Made by a program: the position numbers and the translations under genes. From NCBI GenBank assembly GCA_913060695.1, contig CAJXUA010000002.1, positions 1 through 64,000 on the forward strand: 64,000 nt of DNA. The letters run 5' to 3'. Below are positions 1 to 7,994 of the stretch, one piece after another. Origin of the DNA: an uncultured Gammaproteobacteria bacterium (GTDB lineage Bacteria; Pseudomonadota; Gammaproteobacteria; Pseudomonadales; Pseudohongiellaceae). Position 1 is the stretch's first letter. Each line of letters opens with the position of its first letter. The notes below the pieces were generated by a model that searched no databases, was not told the DNA's origin, and saw only the letters and a program-made list of their open reading frames with translations.

Positions 1-68
1 TATGGCTACAGGATAAAGAATTAGAACAGGCAGAGGCGCTAGTGCGCGACGCCTTCACAACAAAGTAA
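1..68 (+). CDS. C-terminal end of an unidentified protein (partial)
   Basis: An open frame enters from the left edge in the third reading frame and ends at TAA 66-68. It gives about 21 residues ending in LVRDAFTTK. The stretch is acidic and helical, which is plausible for the C-terminus of a soluble protein. No function can be assigned from so little. It overlaps the end of the degenerate minus-strand reading frame described next, so one of the two is probably not coding over this stretch. Confidence 0.35.
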   Translation, partial: WLQDKELEQAEALVRDAFTTK

Positions 69-302
69 TAAGACAGGAATATTTTGAAGTCCACCGACAA
101 ATACCGTAACCGACTGATCACTTTGCTTAGAAAATTCTGCCCCGCAGCCAAGCGCTCGGCGAACTCTGCCGGTGAATACAGAGTAGGGTTCACCTTACGT
201 TGCAACTGCCGCTCGACCGGCTCGAGCATCGCCATGATGGCACTGTAGCTTAAGTCTTCGCCCACCCGGAGAAGTCCCAATTTGGGTACTACAACCCCCA
301 TT
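69..302 (-). pseudogene. Remnant of a nucleotidyltransferase/HTH regulator-type protein
   Basis: Reading minus from an ATG at 302, the frame contains LLRVGEDLSYSAIM and then KVNPTLYSPAEFAERLAAG (residues about 9-53). This matches my memory of the C-terminal part of DNA polymerase beta-like (MNT-type) nucleotidyltransferase domains fused to ArsR-like winged helices. The family's N-terminal helix-turn-helix and the catalytic GSxxxGxxxxxSDxD segment are missing. The usual PKIFLIG-like ending is replaced by unrelated residues, and the frame runs on to the window edge. I read it as a decayed fragment. The alternative is a short stand-alone antitoxin-like protein. The upstream base palindrome (273-310) overlaps its start. 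Confidence 0.4.
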
Positions 303-310
303 TTGGGACT
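273..310. repeat. Nested inverted repeat at the 5' end of the nucleotidyltransferase fragment
   Basis: AGTCCCAA at 273-280 is repeated inverted as TTGGGACT at 303-310. A smaller palindrome, CCCAATTTGGG, sits at 276-286, and TGGGT/ACCCC half-sites lie between. Its position over the start of the nucleotidyltransferase fragment would suit an operator bound by the lost winged-helix domain. This is inference. Confidence 0.4.
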
Positions 311-364
311 TGTCTAGAAGGCCGCCAATCTATATCTCATCGCGCTAGCCTTTGATTCTTGTCT

Positions 365-1552
365 TTACGCCTGTGGTGCTAGCTGTGGAAAATACCAAGG
401 TTCTGCATGCTCTGGGATCTCCCAGCGCAGCGGTGACTTACTACTGGTTTCACTCAGCAAACCCTCCGCTTTTAACTGACCCAATAGACGACGCGCGCTG
501 CGCTCTGGCATGGCGCATAATTCCAATGCCTGCGCTCGCTCAATTTCTCCGTGAGTAAATGCGGTGAATAACAATAACGCTGCTGTCGGTTTCAATGAAT
601 CGCTCATCCCCGCCACGCGATTATCATTGCGCGCCTGCACATAGCCGTTGATGCGTTTACGCAGCTCTACGAGATTGAGCAGCTCACTTATATACGCCAC
701 CTGATCATTGCCGGTGTCCAGCATATAGGCACAAAAATTCAGTAAACCCTTTTCGCTGAGCTCGCCACGGCCATCGAGATTCCCCTGTCGCGGAGCATCG
801 GCTGCAGCTAATAAGGCTTTATATTGTGCAGAGGTTTTTGCCAAACCACGGCTTAAGCTCCAAGCGCCACAGCTGCTTAAACCCGCCGCAGTCAAGGCCG
901 CATCGGTGAACAAACGACCCACTCGGCCATTGCCATCTAGAAAAGGGTGAATCCAGGTAAAACGGTGGTGAGCCGCCATAACAGCCACCAGCTTGCGGTC
1001 GCCCCTATAGTGATTGGGATTATAGCTTGCGCAAAAGCTTGTCATTAAGGAGGGTAGATCGTCACCAAGGGGTGGCAAATGCCGCCCTACTTCTAGCTGA
1101 CGCGTGCGCCATTGCCCCGGCACCACTTTATCGAGCTCTTTACCCTGTTTGTCTTTAATCACCCAAAGACTCTCGGGAATACGCTGGTAAAACTGTAGAT
1201 GCAGCGCTTTGATAAACGCTGGATCGAAGATCTGCTCGAGCGTCAGCTTTTGCTCCCGCACCCAGGCCTGCACCGCCATATGCGCAAGGGACTCCTGTTG
1301 CAGGTCTCGTTTAGCCTCATCATTACTATAATTGCCACGCTGAGCCGCCCTAATCTCATGGGGCTGCGTAGTATTGCCTTCTATCAGATTCGAGTAATAG
1401 GAATTAATCACCCGCATATAACGTTCAAGCGTTGCCAGCGTCAACGGCGACAACTGCGCAGCCAATGCCATCGAAGCCACACTCAAAGCCACCGCTTTAT
1501 CCGGCAAATCTGACTGACCTAATGCTTTATCGCTGGGAATAAAGGGTGCCAC
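365..1552 (-). CDS. Fic family protein (predicted AMPylase), class II with N-terminal inhibitory motif
   Basis: 395 residues. The Fic catalytic signature HPFLDGNGRVGR lies at 202-213, with the catalytic His at 202. SNLIEGN at 54-60 fits the (S/T)xxxE(G/N) inhibitory helix, here N-terminal, so the enzyme should be auto-inhibited until the helix moves. Fic enzymes usually transfer AMP from ATP to a target hydroxyl group. The C-terminal 100 residues (ALELCAMPERSARRLLGQLKAEGLL) look like a winged helix, as in Fic proteins that control their own genes. No antitoxin partner is adjacent. It lies downstream of hipBA on the same strand, 409 nt away. The target is unknown. Confidence 0.9.
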   Translation of the reverse strand: MAPFIPSDKALGQSDLPDKAVALSVASMALAAQLSPLTLATLERYMRVINSYYSNLIEGNTTQPHEIRAAQRGNYSNDEAKRDLQQESLAHMAVQAWVREQKLTLEQIFDPAFIKALHLQFYQRIPESLWVIKDKQGKELDKVVPGQWRTRQLEVGRHLPPLGDDLPSLMTSFCASYNPNHYRGDRKLVAVMAAHHRFTWIHPFLDGNGRVGRLFTDAALTAAGLSSCGAWSLSRGLAKTSAQYKALLAAADAPRQGNLDGRGELSEKGLLNFCAYMLDTGNDQVAYISELLNLVELRKRINGYVQARNDNRVAGMSDSLKPTAALLLFTAFTHGEIERAQALELCAMPERSARRLLGQLKAEGLLSETSSKSPLRWEIPEHAEPWYFPQLAPQA

Positions 1553-1620
1553 AGCAATGATTGAAGTCCCAACAAAGAATGCCCCGTTCGTTTATATGCA
1601 GAGAGCTATAATGGCTAATT

Positions 1621-1644
1621 TTTTGGCCGATTCAATGGCCGATT
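1621..1644. repeat. GGCCG repeat, copy 1 (possible operator)
   Basis: The copy contains GGCCGATTCAATGGCCGATT preceded by TTTT, about 70 nt upstream of the Fic start codon. Inside it, the 12-mer GGCCGATTCAAT occurs twice in tandem. It shares the pattern TTTTGGCCGRTTCWATGGCC with copy 2 at 1760-1783. Confidence 0.55.
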
Positions 1645-1759
1645 CAATGACCACTTTTCTTACAGCACTTACTATTCATTAACGTATTGATATATATATA
1701 TTTTTTATAGAGATTTAATAAAAACCTAAAAATCGCTTCTCGCACTTATTAAAACTGTA

Positions 1760-1783
1760 TTTTGGCCGGTTCTATGGCCGGTT
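1760..1783. repeat. GGCCG repeat, copy 2 (possible operator)
   Basis: The copy contains GGCCGGTTCTATGGCCGGTT preceded by TTTT. It lies in the same orientation as copy 1 and 139 nt from it, beyond the AT-rich tract. The differences from copy 1 are three A/G changes and one A/T change. Two directly repeated sites around a promoter-like AT tract suggest cooperative regulator binding. Confidence 0.55.
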
Positions 1784-1961
1784 GAGCAAAGCTACAGAGC
1801 CATGCCGTAATATGAAAGCCCATAGCAACTCTGCAAAGGCCGACGATTCACTCGCGAGCTTATTTACTCCAATCGTTATAGCTTGTTCTGCTTTTCAAAA
1901 ACTCTTAATTAATTAATTGTTAACAATTTTTGCAATGCAGAGCTCCGCATTCTCGCTCGAA

Positions 1962-3278
1962 TCATATATCGAGCCTCAAGTTCGACTCGACCTCCTCGAT
2001 CAATGACTTCGGCACGGCCATCTGCGTGGCCAGCTCCCGCCAAGTCGACACATGGGCGATGGTCTCCTCGACAATTGCCTTAATTTTGTGGCGACTGAAA
2101 AGTGGGCTTAGTTTCTCGAGGGAATAGATATCTTCTCTGCTGAAGTTTTCACGCTTACCATTCAGGCTCATCCAATGACTATTGACCCATTTGCTGCCGG
2201 GCTTATAGCTATAGGCTAAGTCATAGGCAGGCGCCAATGACCACTTGCCTGCCTTGAACATAAACGCGAAATTCTTGGAGTGATCGTCGTGGTTGCGCGC
2301 GACTATATTGAAGATCATTCGCCGTAGTAGTTGCTCGGCATCCGTCGCCGATAACTTCATCTGCCTAGCTACAGCGAACAACTCCGCGTAGGAGAACGAG
2401 CCGGGTTTTTTGTAGTCGACATGGGCGAGTGCATTCAAGGTTTGCACGTGGACTTTGTCGTTGCCCTCACGATCGAAACGCTGGGTGACGAAGTGGCGGC
2501 GCCTGTCCTCTTCCAATAAACGACTGGGCATCATGTCGATGCCGCAGCTCGTTGCTAGGCGATAGTAGACGTATTCCATCGCGCCAAAACCCATTGGGTC
2601 TCCGAAGATTTCCTTGTTCCTGCTGTGCTCACTAACTCCGTCGAACTTCATCAGATAATGCGTGAAGCCCTCGGGCACATCTACCTGCCCGGAGCGCACT
2701 TGCGTGAAGTCCTCATTGAAGGCTAGCACCGACTTTGGTCTGGCGCCGCCTGCACTAGTGCCCACCGAGAGGAGTGACATCATGGCCTCGCGATTCTCAC
2801 CGCCGTCTTTGTTCAGCTCGATAGCGAAGCTGTCGCGGGAGTCGAGGATCTCTTGGGCGATCGACACCAAAGATTCGATCTCCACCTGCATCGAGGCATT
2901 GAGGGTCTTCAGTTTGGTCGCGGGCGCATACTCTAAAGCCCCCATGCCGCGCTTGCCGATGTACTGCAGCCTTTGTAGTGGCGTGATGTCATTGGGCGAT
3001 CTTCCTTGCGCCGCTACCCAAGCATTGAGAACGGCATTACCGAAGTCATCTGGCAGTGAGTCTGCGATCGTGCCGGGCAGGCCTTTGAAACTTAGAAAGT
3101 CGAGCTCTGGGAAACTATAGATTCGTTTTGCCAAGGGCATTTTCAATGGCGAGAGTTCTAGTCCTTTAGAGATGAAGCCAGAGCTGTATTCGAATGCGCC
3201 CAATCCGGTGTCGGTGTCGAAGCTTAGCGCCCCAACATCACTGGCTTGGTAGGTGACCTTAATCGCCTCCATCACCAT
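1962..3278 (-). CDS. hipA: HipA-type serine/threonine kinase toxin
   Basis: 438 residues with the HipA kinase fold. SAGGARPK at 175-182 is the glycine-rich loop, whose Ser is autophosphorylated in the family. NHDDHSKN at 329-336 is the catalytic loop, and APAYD at 349-353 binds metal. Family members phosphorylate aminoacyl-tRNA synthetases or other translation factors and induce dormancy. The start ATG at 3278 overlaps the end of the upstream HTH gene by 7 nt (ATGGTGA). An in-frame ATG two codons later is an alternative. HipBA is a type II toxin-antitoxin pair, so this is probably the toxin. The exact target is unknown. Confidence 0.92.
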   Translation of the reverse strand: MVMEAIKVTYQASDVGALSFDTDTGLGAFEYSSGFISKGLELSPLKMPLAKRIYSFPELDFLSFKGLPGTIADSLPDDFGNAVLNAWVAAQGRSPNDITPLQRLQYIGKRGMGALEYAPATKLKTLNASMQVEIESLVSIAQEILDSRDSFAIELNKDGGENREAMMSLLSVGTSAGGARPKSVLAFNEDFTQVRSGQVDVPEGFTHYLMKFDGVSEHSRNKEIFGDPMGFGAMEYVYYRLATSCGIDMMPSRLLEEDRRRHFVTQRFDREGNDKVHVQTLNALAHVDYKKPGSFSYAELFAVARQMKLSATDAEQLLRRMIFNIVARNHDDHSKNFAFMFKAGKWSLAPAYDLAYSYKPGSKWVNSHWMSLNGKRENFSREDIYSLEKLSPLFSRHKIKAIVEETIAHVSTWRELATQMAVPKSLIEEVESNLRLDI

Positions 3279-3601
3279 TGCGAGGTTTCCTCATCGGAGC
3301 CTTTCCGCAGACCGGAGGCGCGTTGTCGCTTCTTACCCTGCAGCTTCATTAATTGCACGGGCGAGACCTGCGGCTTAGGCAGGAAGAGGTCGATTTGCTC
3401 GGTTAGGTTCAATGCCAGCATGATGGCCAAGAAGCTCTCTAGCTGCGCCTTGCCCTTCTCTGCATTCAAGACAATCTTTCTCGACACGCCAGCGCGCTCG
3501 GCAACATCCGCCTGGGTCAGGTCGCTGTTAAGACGCGCCTGACGCAAGCGTTCGCCCAATTCCTCAGCAAGTGCTGTCGGTGATTTTATGCTAGCTTCCA
3601 T
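3272..3601 (-). CDS. hipB: HipB-like XRE-family antitoxin/repressor
   Basis: 109 residues. A Cro/C1-type helix-turn-helix spans about 14-70 (RLRQARLNSDLTQADVAERAG, with LTQADVAERAGVSR as the core). The tail is basic and polar (KGKKRQRASGLRKGSDEE). It precedes hipA with a 7-nt overlap, so translation is coupled, as is normal for hipBA. Family members bind the toxin and repress their own promoter. Two palindromes just upstream are candidate operators. Confidence 0.88.
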   Translation of the reverse strand: MEASIKSPTALAEELGERLRQARLNSDLTQADVAERAGVSRKIVLNAEKGKAQLESFLAIMLALNLTEQIDLFLPKPQVSPVQLMKLQGKKRQRASGLRKGSDEETSQW

Positions 3602-3606
3602 AGAGG

Positions 3607-3638
3607 CCTATTATAGGAATATTAGAAGTCTTATAGAC
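3607..3638. promoter_or_regulatory. Putative hipBA operator pair
   Basis: CCTATTATAGG (3607-3617) is a perfect palindrome around a central T. GTCTTATAGAC (3628-3638) has 4-nt arms. Their centres are 21 nt apart, two helical turns, and they lie directly upstream of the hipB start codon. HipB proteins bind paired palindromes of this general type (TATCC-N8-GGATA in E. coli). The sequence here differs, so the call rests on position and symmetry. Confidence 0.45.
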
Positions 3639-3750
3639 AATAATGAGCACAAAATAGCACACTATATTAATACTTTCATCGATAATTTTAATGTTCCATA
3701 TAGCGCATATTAACTAAGATATCCTCGGTTAATGCTACATATATTGGACA

Positions 3751-4371
3751 TTAACCGCGAGCCTTACGCCGCGCTTCTTTGTAAGCGTTATCGATAGCAC
3801 GCTCGTGACCACTCTCCAACTCCGGGTATAGCGCCATCGCAGCTGCTAATGCCTGTTCATAGCCCGCCTCCCTGTTAAACTCGCTATGCATGTATACAGA
3901 CAAGTCCGCCAGACTATTGAAGGAGGTATCGGTATTTTCGCGAATGAAATCCCAGCCGCCGATCGCTATGACCGCACCGGTTTCCTTAGCTTTGCTCTTG
4001 GCGCGACGAGCGAGAAGACCACCTAGCGGCACCTTACTCGCCAAGGAGTTGATTGCACCATCGGCGGCGCGCCCACTTACCTCGGCACCAATCTGGGCGC
4101 TCAATGCCTTCTCCGCCCAGGCAGTCAGATTACCACTGCGGTTATAGGGAAAATAGAATTCGCCACTGTTGCCCTCCGCCGGCTCTGGCACATCTAGTTC
4201 CGCTGTGCCTGCAGCAAGCATGTCCTGCACATCCTGATACTTATCGGCGAGCTGGCCGATCTGGCCTAAGATAACTTGCGCGTGCACGATACTGCCCATA
4301 TCCGCCGCATACACCGCCGCGCCGACGATCATCCATGCCCCTGCCACCATGCCCGATATTATTTTTCTCAT
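3751..4371 (-). CDS. Secreted protein of unknown function
   Basis: 206 residues from the ATG at 4371, chosen because it begins a clean signal peptide (MRKIISGMVAGAWMIVGAAVYAA). An upstream in-frame ATG at 4401 would add ten residues that spoil it. The mature part is largely alpha-helical and Ala-rich. A central Gly/Ala-rich stretch (PLGGLLARRAKSKAKETGAVIAIG begins near residue 115) could be membrane-interacting. The C-terminus is basic (YKEARRKARG). I recognise no domain. It lies about 110 nt downstream of the lipid-transport operon on the same strand, but nothing ties it to that system. Confidence 0.6.
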   Translation of the reverse strand: MRKIISGMVAGAWMIVGAAVYAADMGSIVHAQVILGQIGQLADKYQDVQDMLAAGTAELDVPEPAEGNSGEFYFPYNRSGNLTAWAEKALSAQIGAEVSGRAADGAINSLASKVPLGGLLARRAKSKAKETGAVIAIGGWDFIRENTDTSFNSLADLSVYMHSEFNREAGYEQALAAAMALYPELESGHERAIDNAYKEARRKARG

Positions 4372-4480
4372 AGTCTTACCCCATTCGTGATTAGAAAACA
4401 CGCTGCCGCCGTGACAGATCAGGGAAAAGTTTAAATGTAGGAGGAAGTACTAACCTCCCCCTAAACAGGGGTGCTGGAGC

Positions 4481-5083
4481 TTAGGGCGAAGGTGCCTGGC
4501 CTTGCTGGACGACCCACTCGATGAGCTCGCCCGCTACGCGATCGGCGGCAAGGCCCATTGCCGCGATAGCACTCGCAACCTCTACAGTGTCGAGAGCCTG
4601 TCGTGCCTCGAAGCGCTGGCTGGCCACGATCTGACGCCCATCGGTGCCGATCAATGTGGCGTCATACTGGATGACGGCGGCAGCTTGAGGACCGGTGTAA
4701 TCCACCTGAAATGCCCGCAGCGTACCACCCAGTTCCAATTCGGATTGCAGACCCTCGCTCGCAGCACTTAAACCACCGACCCGACCATCGCGCCAGAAAG
4801 CGTCTAGTAACCAGTCGCGCCATAGCAATGGCACGGGGGCGGCGAGCCGCATATTGGGAAAGGCTTGAAGCTGATTATCAGCAGTCATGATCAAGAGGCG
4901 ACTACCGCTTAGCGCCTCACTACTAAGTGCCCGATCTATCCGCAGCGTCGACAAGCGCGGCCCAGCTCTTGCGGCCTGTACGTTCGGGGCCGGCAACTGA
5001 AAAAGGTCAACTGGCACCTGCTCCGGCAAGACACTACAGGCCGAGACTAGGAGCACGGCGAAAGGGGCGAGGGCTTTAATCAT
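4481..5083 (-). CDS. ABC-type transport auxiliary lipoprotein (PqiC-like), last gene of the MCE operon
   Basis: 200 residues. The signal peptide ends in lipobox LVSAC with the lipidated Cys at 16. The remainder resembles the ABC_trans_aux family (PF03886), including PALLW-like LLWRDWLLDAFW and a C-terminal helix EVASAIAAMGLAADRVAGELIEW. Family members are outer-membrane lipoproteins paired with MCE proteins. Its ATG overlaps the stop of the MlaD-like gene by 4 nt (ATGA), so the two are translationally coupled. It probably helps move lipid between MlaD-like rings and the outer membrane. Confidence 0.82.
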   Translation of the reverse strand: MIKALAPFAVLLVSACSVLPEQVPVDLFQLPAPNVQAARAGPRLSTLRIDRALSSEALSGSRLLIMTADNQLQAFPNMRLAAPVPLLWRDWLLDAFWRDGRVGGLSAASEGLQSELELGGTLRAFQVDYTGPQAAAVIQYDATLIGTDGRQIVASQRFEARQALDTVEVASAIAAMGLAADRVAGELIEWVVQQGQAPSP

Positions 5084-5994
5084 GGTTTGTATTCCCGAAT
5101 ATTGTCATTGCCCAACACGAAACTAGCTGGATTATCTGCAATCCTCCTAGTCATGACATCGACAGTGTTTAAAATCTCACGTAGATCACGCATGGCTGGG
5201 GCGAGTTCGGCGAAGCCTTGTAGACCCGAGCTTACCGCGGGGGTGCTCTCCTCAAGCATCGCATTCAAACTTTGCGTGAACTGCTGCAGATCCGCGACCG
5301 CAGTGCTAACTCCGCTCAGTACGGGTTCTTCGTAACGCATCAAGAGCGTGTTTACTCGGTCCAACACCTCATTCGCGGTGTGGGTACTCTGGGCGAGTCC
5401 CTCTAAGCCCTCACGCAGCGTATCTTGCTGACCCGCTAGAGCCGCGGTGAACACCTCCACATTCTCCAGCATATTGGCGACGCGCTGGCCGTTCTCGTCC
5501 GACAGTAACTTGTTGGCACGCTCCAAAAGGGTGGAGGCATTGAGCAACAGCTCCTCACTCGTTACGCGCAATTGGGCTAATGAGGAGGGCGTCGCCTCGA
5601 TCACAGGTACGCCACTAGCCGCTGCCAAGCGTGCGCTCGTCGGCAAACCTTCACTGAGCTCGATTGCCGAGGCGCCAGTGATATTGAGCAGAGTTAGACG
5701 CGCCTTCGTGTCTACCTTTACCGGCACATCGGATGTCACCCGAATCCGCGCTCGCACAATGCGCGGATCCTGAGGATCCAGCGTTAGCTGCTCGACTTCA
5801 CCCACCCGAATGCCGCTATATTGCACCGCGCTTCCAACCGAGAGACCTGACACTGGCTCGCGAAAAAGCACATCATAGTAATTGACCTCACGGTCAATAC
5901 CCGCGTTCGTCAACCACAGCGCGAACAGCAGCGCGGAGGCGCCAGCAACTAGGGTGAATAAACCAACCAAAATATAGTGTGCGCGTGTTTCCAT
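5080..5994 (-). CDS. MlaD-family MCE-domain lipid-binding protein
   Basis: 304 residues from the ATG at 5994 (METRAHYILVGLF). An earlier in-frame ATG at 6048 would overlap the ATPase gene and place a poor leader before the membrane anchor. One transmembrane helix (about 9-29) is followed by a single MCE domain (about 40-115, with LSVGSAVQYSGIRVGEV). A long helical region with Leu-rich repeats then runs to the C-terminus. MCE proteins form periplasmic hexamers that carry phospholipids between the membranes. The gene follows the ATPase by 37 nt. The long helix suggests a tube-forming, PqiB- or LetB-like or TtgC-like role rather than a short MlaD. Confidence 0.88.
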   Translation of the reverse strand: METRAHYILVGLFTLVAGASALLFALWLTNAGIDREVNYYDVLFREPVSGLSVGSAVQYSGIRVGEVEQLTLDPQDPRIVRARIRVTSDVPVKVDTKARLTLLNITGASAIELSEGLPTSARLAAASGVPVIEATPSSLAQLRVTSEELLLNASTLLERANKLLSDENGQRVANMLENVEVFTAALAGQQDTLREGLEGLAQSTHTANEVLDRVNTLLMRYEEPVLSGVSTAVADLQQFTQSLNAMLEESTPAVSSGLQGFAELAPAMRDLREILNTVDVMTRRIADNPASFVLGNDNIREYKP

Positions 5995-6031
5995 ATGCAA
6001 TTTTCCAGTAGCCACCAATGGCGCCATTGTC

Positions 6032-6796
6032 TCAGGCCTTAGCAGCACTCAACGAGGCGGCGCGACCGCGCGGCCCATGAAAATACTCTTTAATCCACTC
6101 ATCCTGCGTGGCCGCAACCACGTCGAGGGTATCTACCACTAGCACCTTCTTCTGCGACAATACCGCCACCCTATCACAGGCGGTATAGAGCGTATCAAGG
6201 TCGTGTGTAATCAAAAATACAGTTAGATGAAACGCATCGCGCAGGGTCATCAATAATTTATCGAAGTCCGCCGCGCCGATTGGGTCTAGGCCAGCCGTCG
6301 GTTCGTCTAGGAAAAGAATCTCTGGGTCTAAGGCTAGTGCCCGTGCCAGCGCCGCGCGCTTAATCATTCCGCCGGAAAGGTCGGCGGGGTATAACTCGCC
6401 CGCCTGGGCCGGTAGGCCAGTGAGCGCTATCTTGACCGCCGCGATCTGATTGGCCTTCTTGCGAGAGATACCCAGCAACTCGATGATCGGCAGTGCGATA
6501 TTCTCTTGCACTGTTAACGACGAGAACAGGGCACCGCGCTGAAACAACACGCCGATATTGCGCGCAACTCCGGTGCTCTTGCCCAATATAGTCACCTCTC
6601 CCGCCTTGGGTTGGAGCAGACCGGCGATAGAGCGCAGCATCACCGACTTACCACTGCCAGAGCCTCCTACTACGCCAAGAATCTCACCGCGATAAACATC
6701 GAGATCGAGGTTCTCATGCACGACATGACTTCCGAAGCTATTGCATAGCCCACGCACACGGATGACTGGTTCTTGGCTGAGATCGACGTTCACCAT
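6032..6796 (-). CDS. MlaF-like ABC transporter ATPase
   Basis: 254 residues. Walker A is GGSGSGKS (44-51). The signature LSGGM (140-144) has Met in place of Gln, which is typical of the MlaF/Ttg2A group. Walker B is ILFLDEP (160-166) and the switch His is in ITHDLDTLY. It energises lipid transport with the MlaE-like permease. Its ATG overlaps the permease stop by 7 nt (ATGGTGA), the same arrangement as in hipBA. The C-terminal extension after the D-loop domain (WIKEYFHGPRGRAA) also matches MlaF-type proteins. Confidence 0.92.
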   Translation of the reverse strand: MVNVDLSQEPVIRVRGLCNSFGSHVVHENLDLDVYRGEILGVVGGSGSGKSVMLRSIAGLLQPKAGEVTILGKSTGVARNIGVLFQRGALFSSLTVQENIALPIIELLGISRKKANQIAAVKIALTGLPAQAGELYPADLSGGMIKRAALARALALDPEILFLDEPTAGLDPIGAADFDKLLMTLRDAFHLTVFLITHDLDTLYTACDRVAVLSQKKVLVVDTLDVVAATQDEWIKEYFHGPRGRAASLSAAKA

Positions 6797-7902
6797 CCCA
6801 TCTCCATAAAGAACAGCGCAAACACTGCGTCGAGCAGAATCACGACGAATATAGATTGCACCACACTGCTCGTGGTGTGCTCGCCAACGGACTGTGCACT
6901 ACCGCCGACCTTGAATCCTTCTAGGCAGCCAATCAAGGCAATCATGACCGCGAAGAATGGCGCCTTACTCATACCAAGTAGCAGATGCCTAAGAGGAATC
7001 TCTTGTACGATACCGATGAACCGCACTACCGAGATATCCAGCGTGGCCACCGCCACAACGGCCCCACCGACCATGCCCGCGATGATCGCGAGGAAGGTGA
7101 GCAGCGGCAGGATAATCAGCAAAGCGATCATGCGAGGCAGCACCAGCAGCTCGATAGCATCGAGTCCCAGCACCTTCAACGCATCCAGCTCCTCATTGAT
7201 CTTCATAGAGCCGATCTGCGCGGTAAAGGCACTCGCAGTTCTGCCAGCTAGCAGAATAGCGGCGAGCAAGGCGCCCATCTCCCTCATGAAGGCATAGCCG
7301 ACTAGGTCGACGGTATAAACACTGGCGCCGAAATCGCTTAGTACCGTCGCCCCTAGGAATGCCACGACCGCACCGACGAGAAAATTCAACAGCACGACGA
7401 TAGGCACAGCATTAAGTCCGGTCTGATGCATCTGCGCGATCAATGCAGTGAAACGCCAGCGATGGGGTGTAAACAGAACACGAACTAGTGTCACTAGGGT
7501 CAGCCCTAGGAAACTCAGAAACTCCAGCGTTAGCTGCCAAGTATCGTGCACATTCTTGCCGAGCTTGGCGAGCCCGTCGCCTAGGCGCCACACGGGATCG
7601 GCAGGCTCCCCCTCTTGCGCGGCCATAGCGCGAGCCACAGCCAACAGCAGCGCCTTACGCTCTTCTGACAAACCAATTGCAGTAGGCGTCAGCTCACCCA
7701 GTTTGTCCGCACCCAATAGTCTCACTAAGAAGGTTGCCCCCGCCGTGTCCAATGCGGTTAGCTGGCTAGCGTCTAGGGCCGCTACCTGTGTTTCCACAGG
7801 CGCGGCGGTACGAGTCAAATTGTCGTAGTTTGGCAGCGTCCAGTCACCCTGCAAAAACAAGCAAGGCGAAGCGCCAGCTTCCACTGTAAATTGGGCGGTC
7901 AT
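6790..7902 (-). CDS. MlaE-family ABC permease with N-terminal STAS-like domain
   Basis: 370 residues. The N-terminal 85 or so resemble a STAS domain (LDASQLTALDTAGATFLVRLL). The MlaE permease follows, with about five transmembrane helices and the conserved LNFLVGAVVAFLGA, LLAGRTASAFTAQIGSMKINEELDAL and MSKAPFFAVMIALIGCLEG segments. STAS fusions occur in this family and may replace the separate MlaB protein. It is the first gene of a four-gene operon (permease, ATPase, MCE protein, lipoprotein) for phospholipid traffic across the envelope. The direction of transport cannot be told from sequence. Confidence 0.9.
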   Translation of the reverse strand: MTAQFTVEAGASPCLFLQGDWTLPNYDNLTRTAAPVETQVAALDASQLTALDTAGATFLVRLLGADKLGELTPTAIGLSEERKALLLAVARAMAAQEGEPADPVWRLGDGLAKLGKNVHDTWQLTLEFLSFLGLTLVTLVRVLFTPHRWRFTALIAQMHQTGLNAVPIVVLLNFLVGAVVAFLGATVLSDFGASVYTVDLVGYAFMREMGALLAAILLAGRTASAFTAQIGSMKINEELDALKVLGLDAIELLVLPRMIALLIILPLLTFLAIIAGMVGGAVVAVATLDISVVRFIGIVQEIPLRHLLLGMSKAPFFAVMIALIGCLEGFKVGGSAQSVGEHTTSSVVQSIFVVILLDAVFALFFMEMGW

Positions 7903-7994
7903 CAGAAGGGTTCTTCATCCCATAAAGACTTCGAGAGGGGACAGTGTAGCACTACCACTGCTCGACTAGTGGAGCTTGCTAGTTTCGCGAATGC

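Larger units (their letters stand above)
1553..1961. promoter_or_regulatory. Intergenic region upstream of the Fic gene (409 nt)
   Basis: No convincing gene is present. The stretch holds the two 24-nt GGCCG-rich repeats listed separately, a very AT-rich tract at about 1685-1735 (TATATATATA and runs of T and A), and TTAATTAATTAATT near 1906-1919. On the minus strand this is the leader of the Fic gene and the 3' flank of hipA. AT-rich DNA between paired repeats fits a promoter bracketed by operator sites. Confidence 0.4.
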
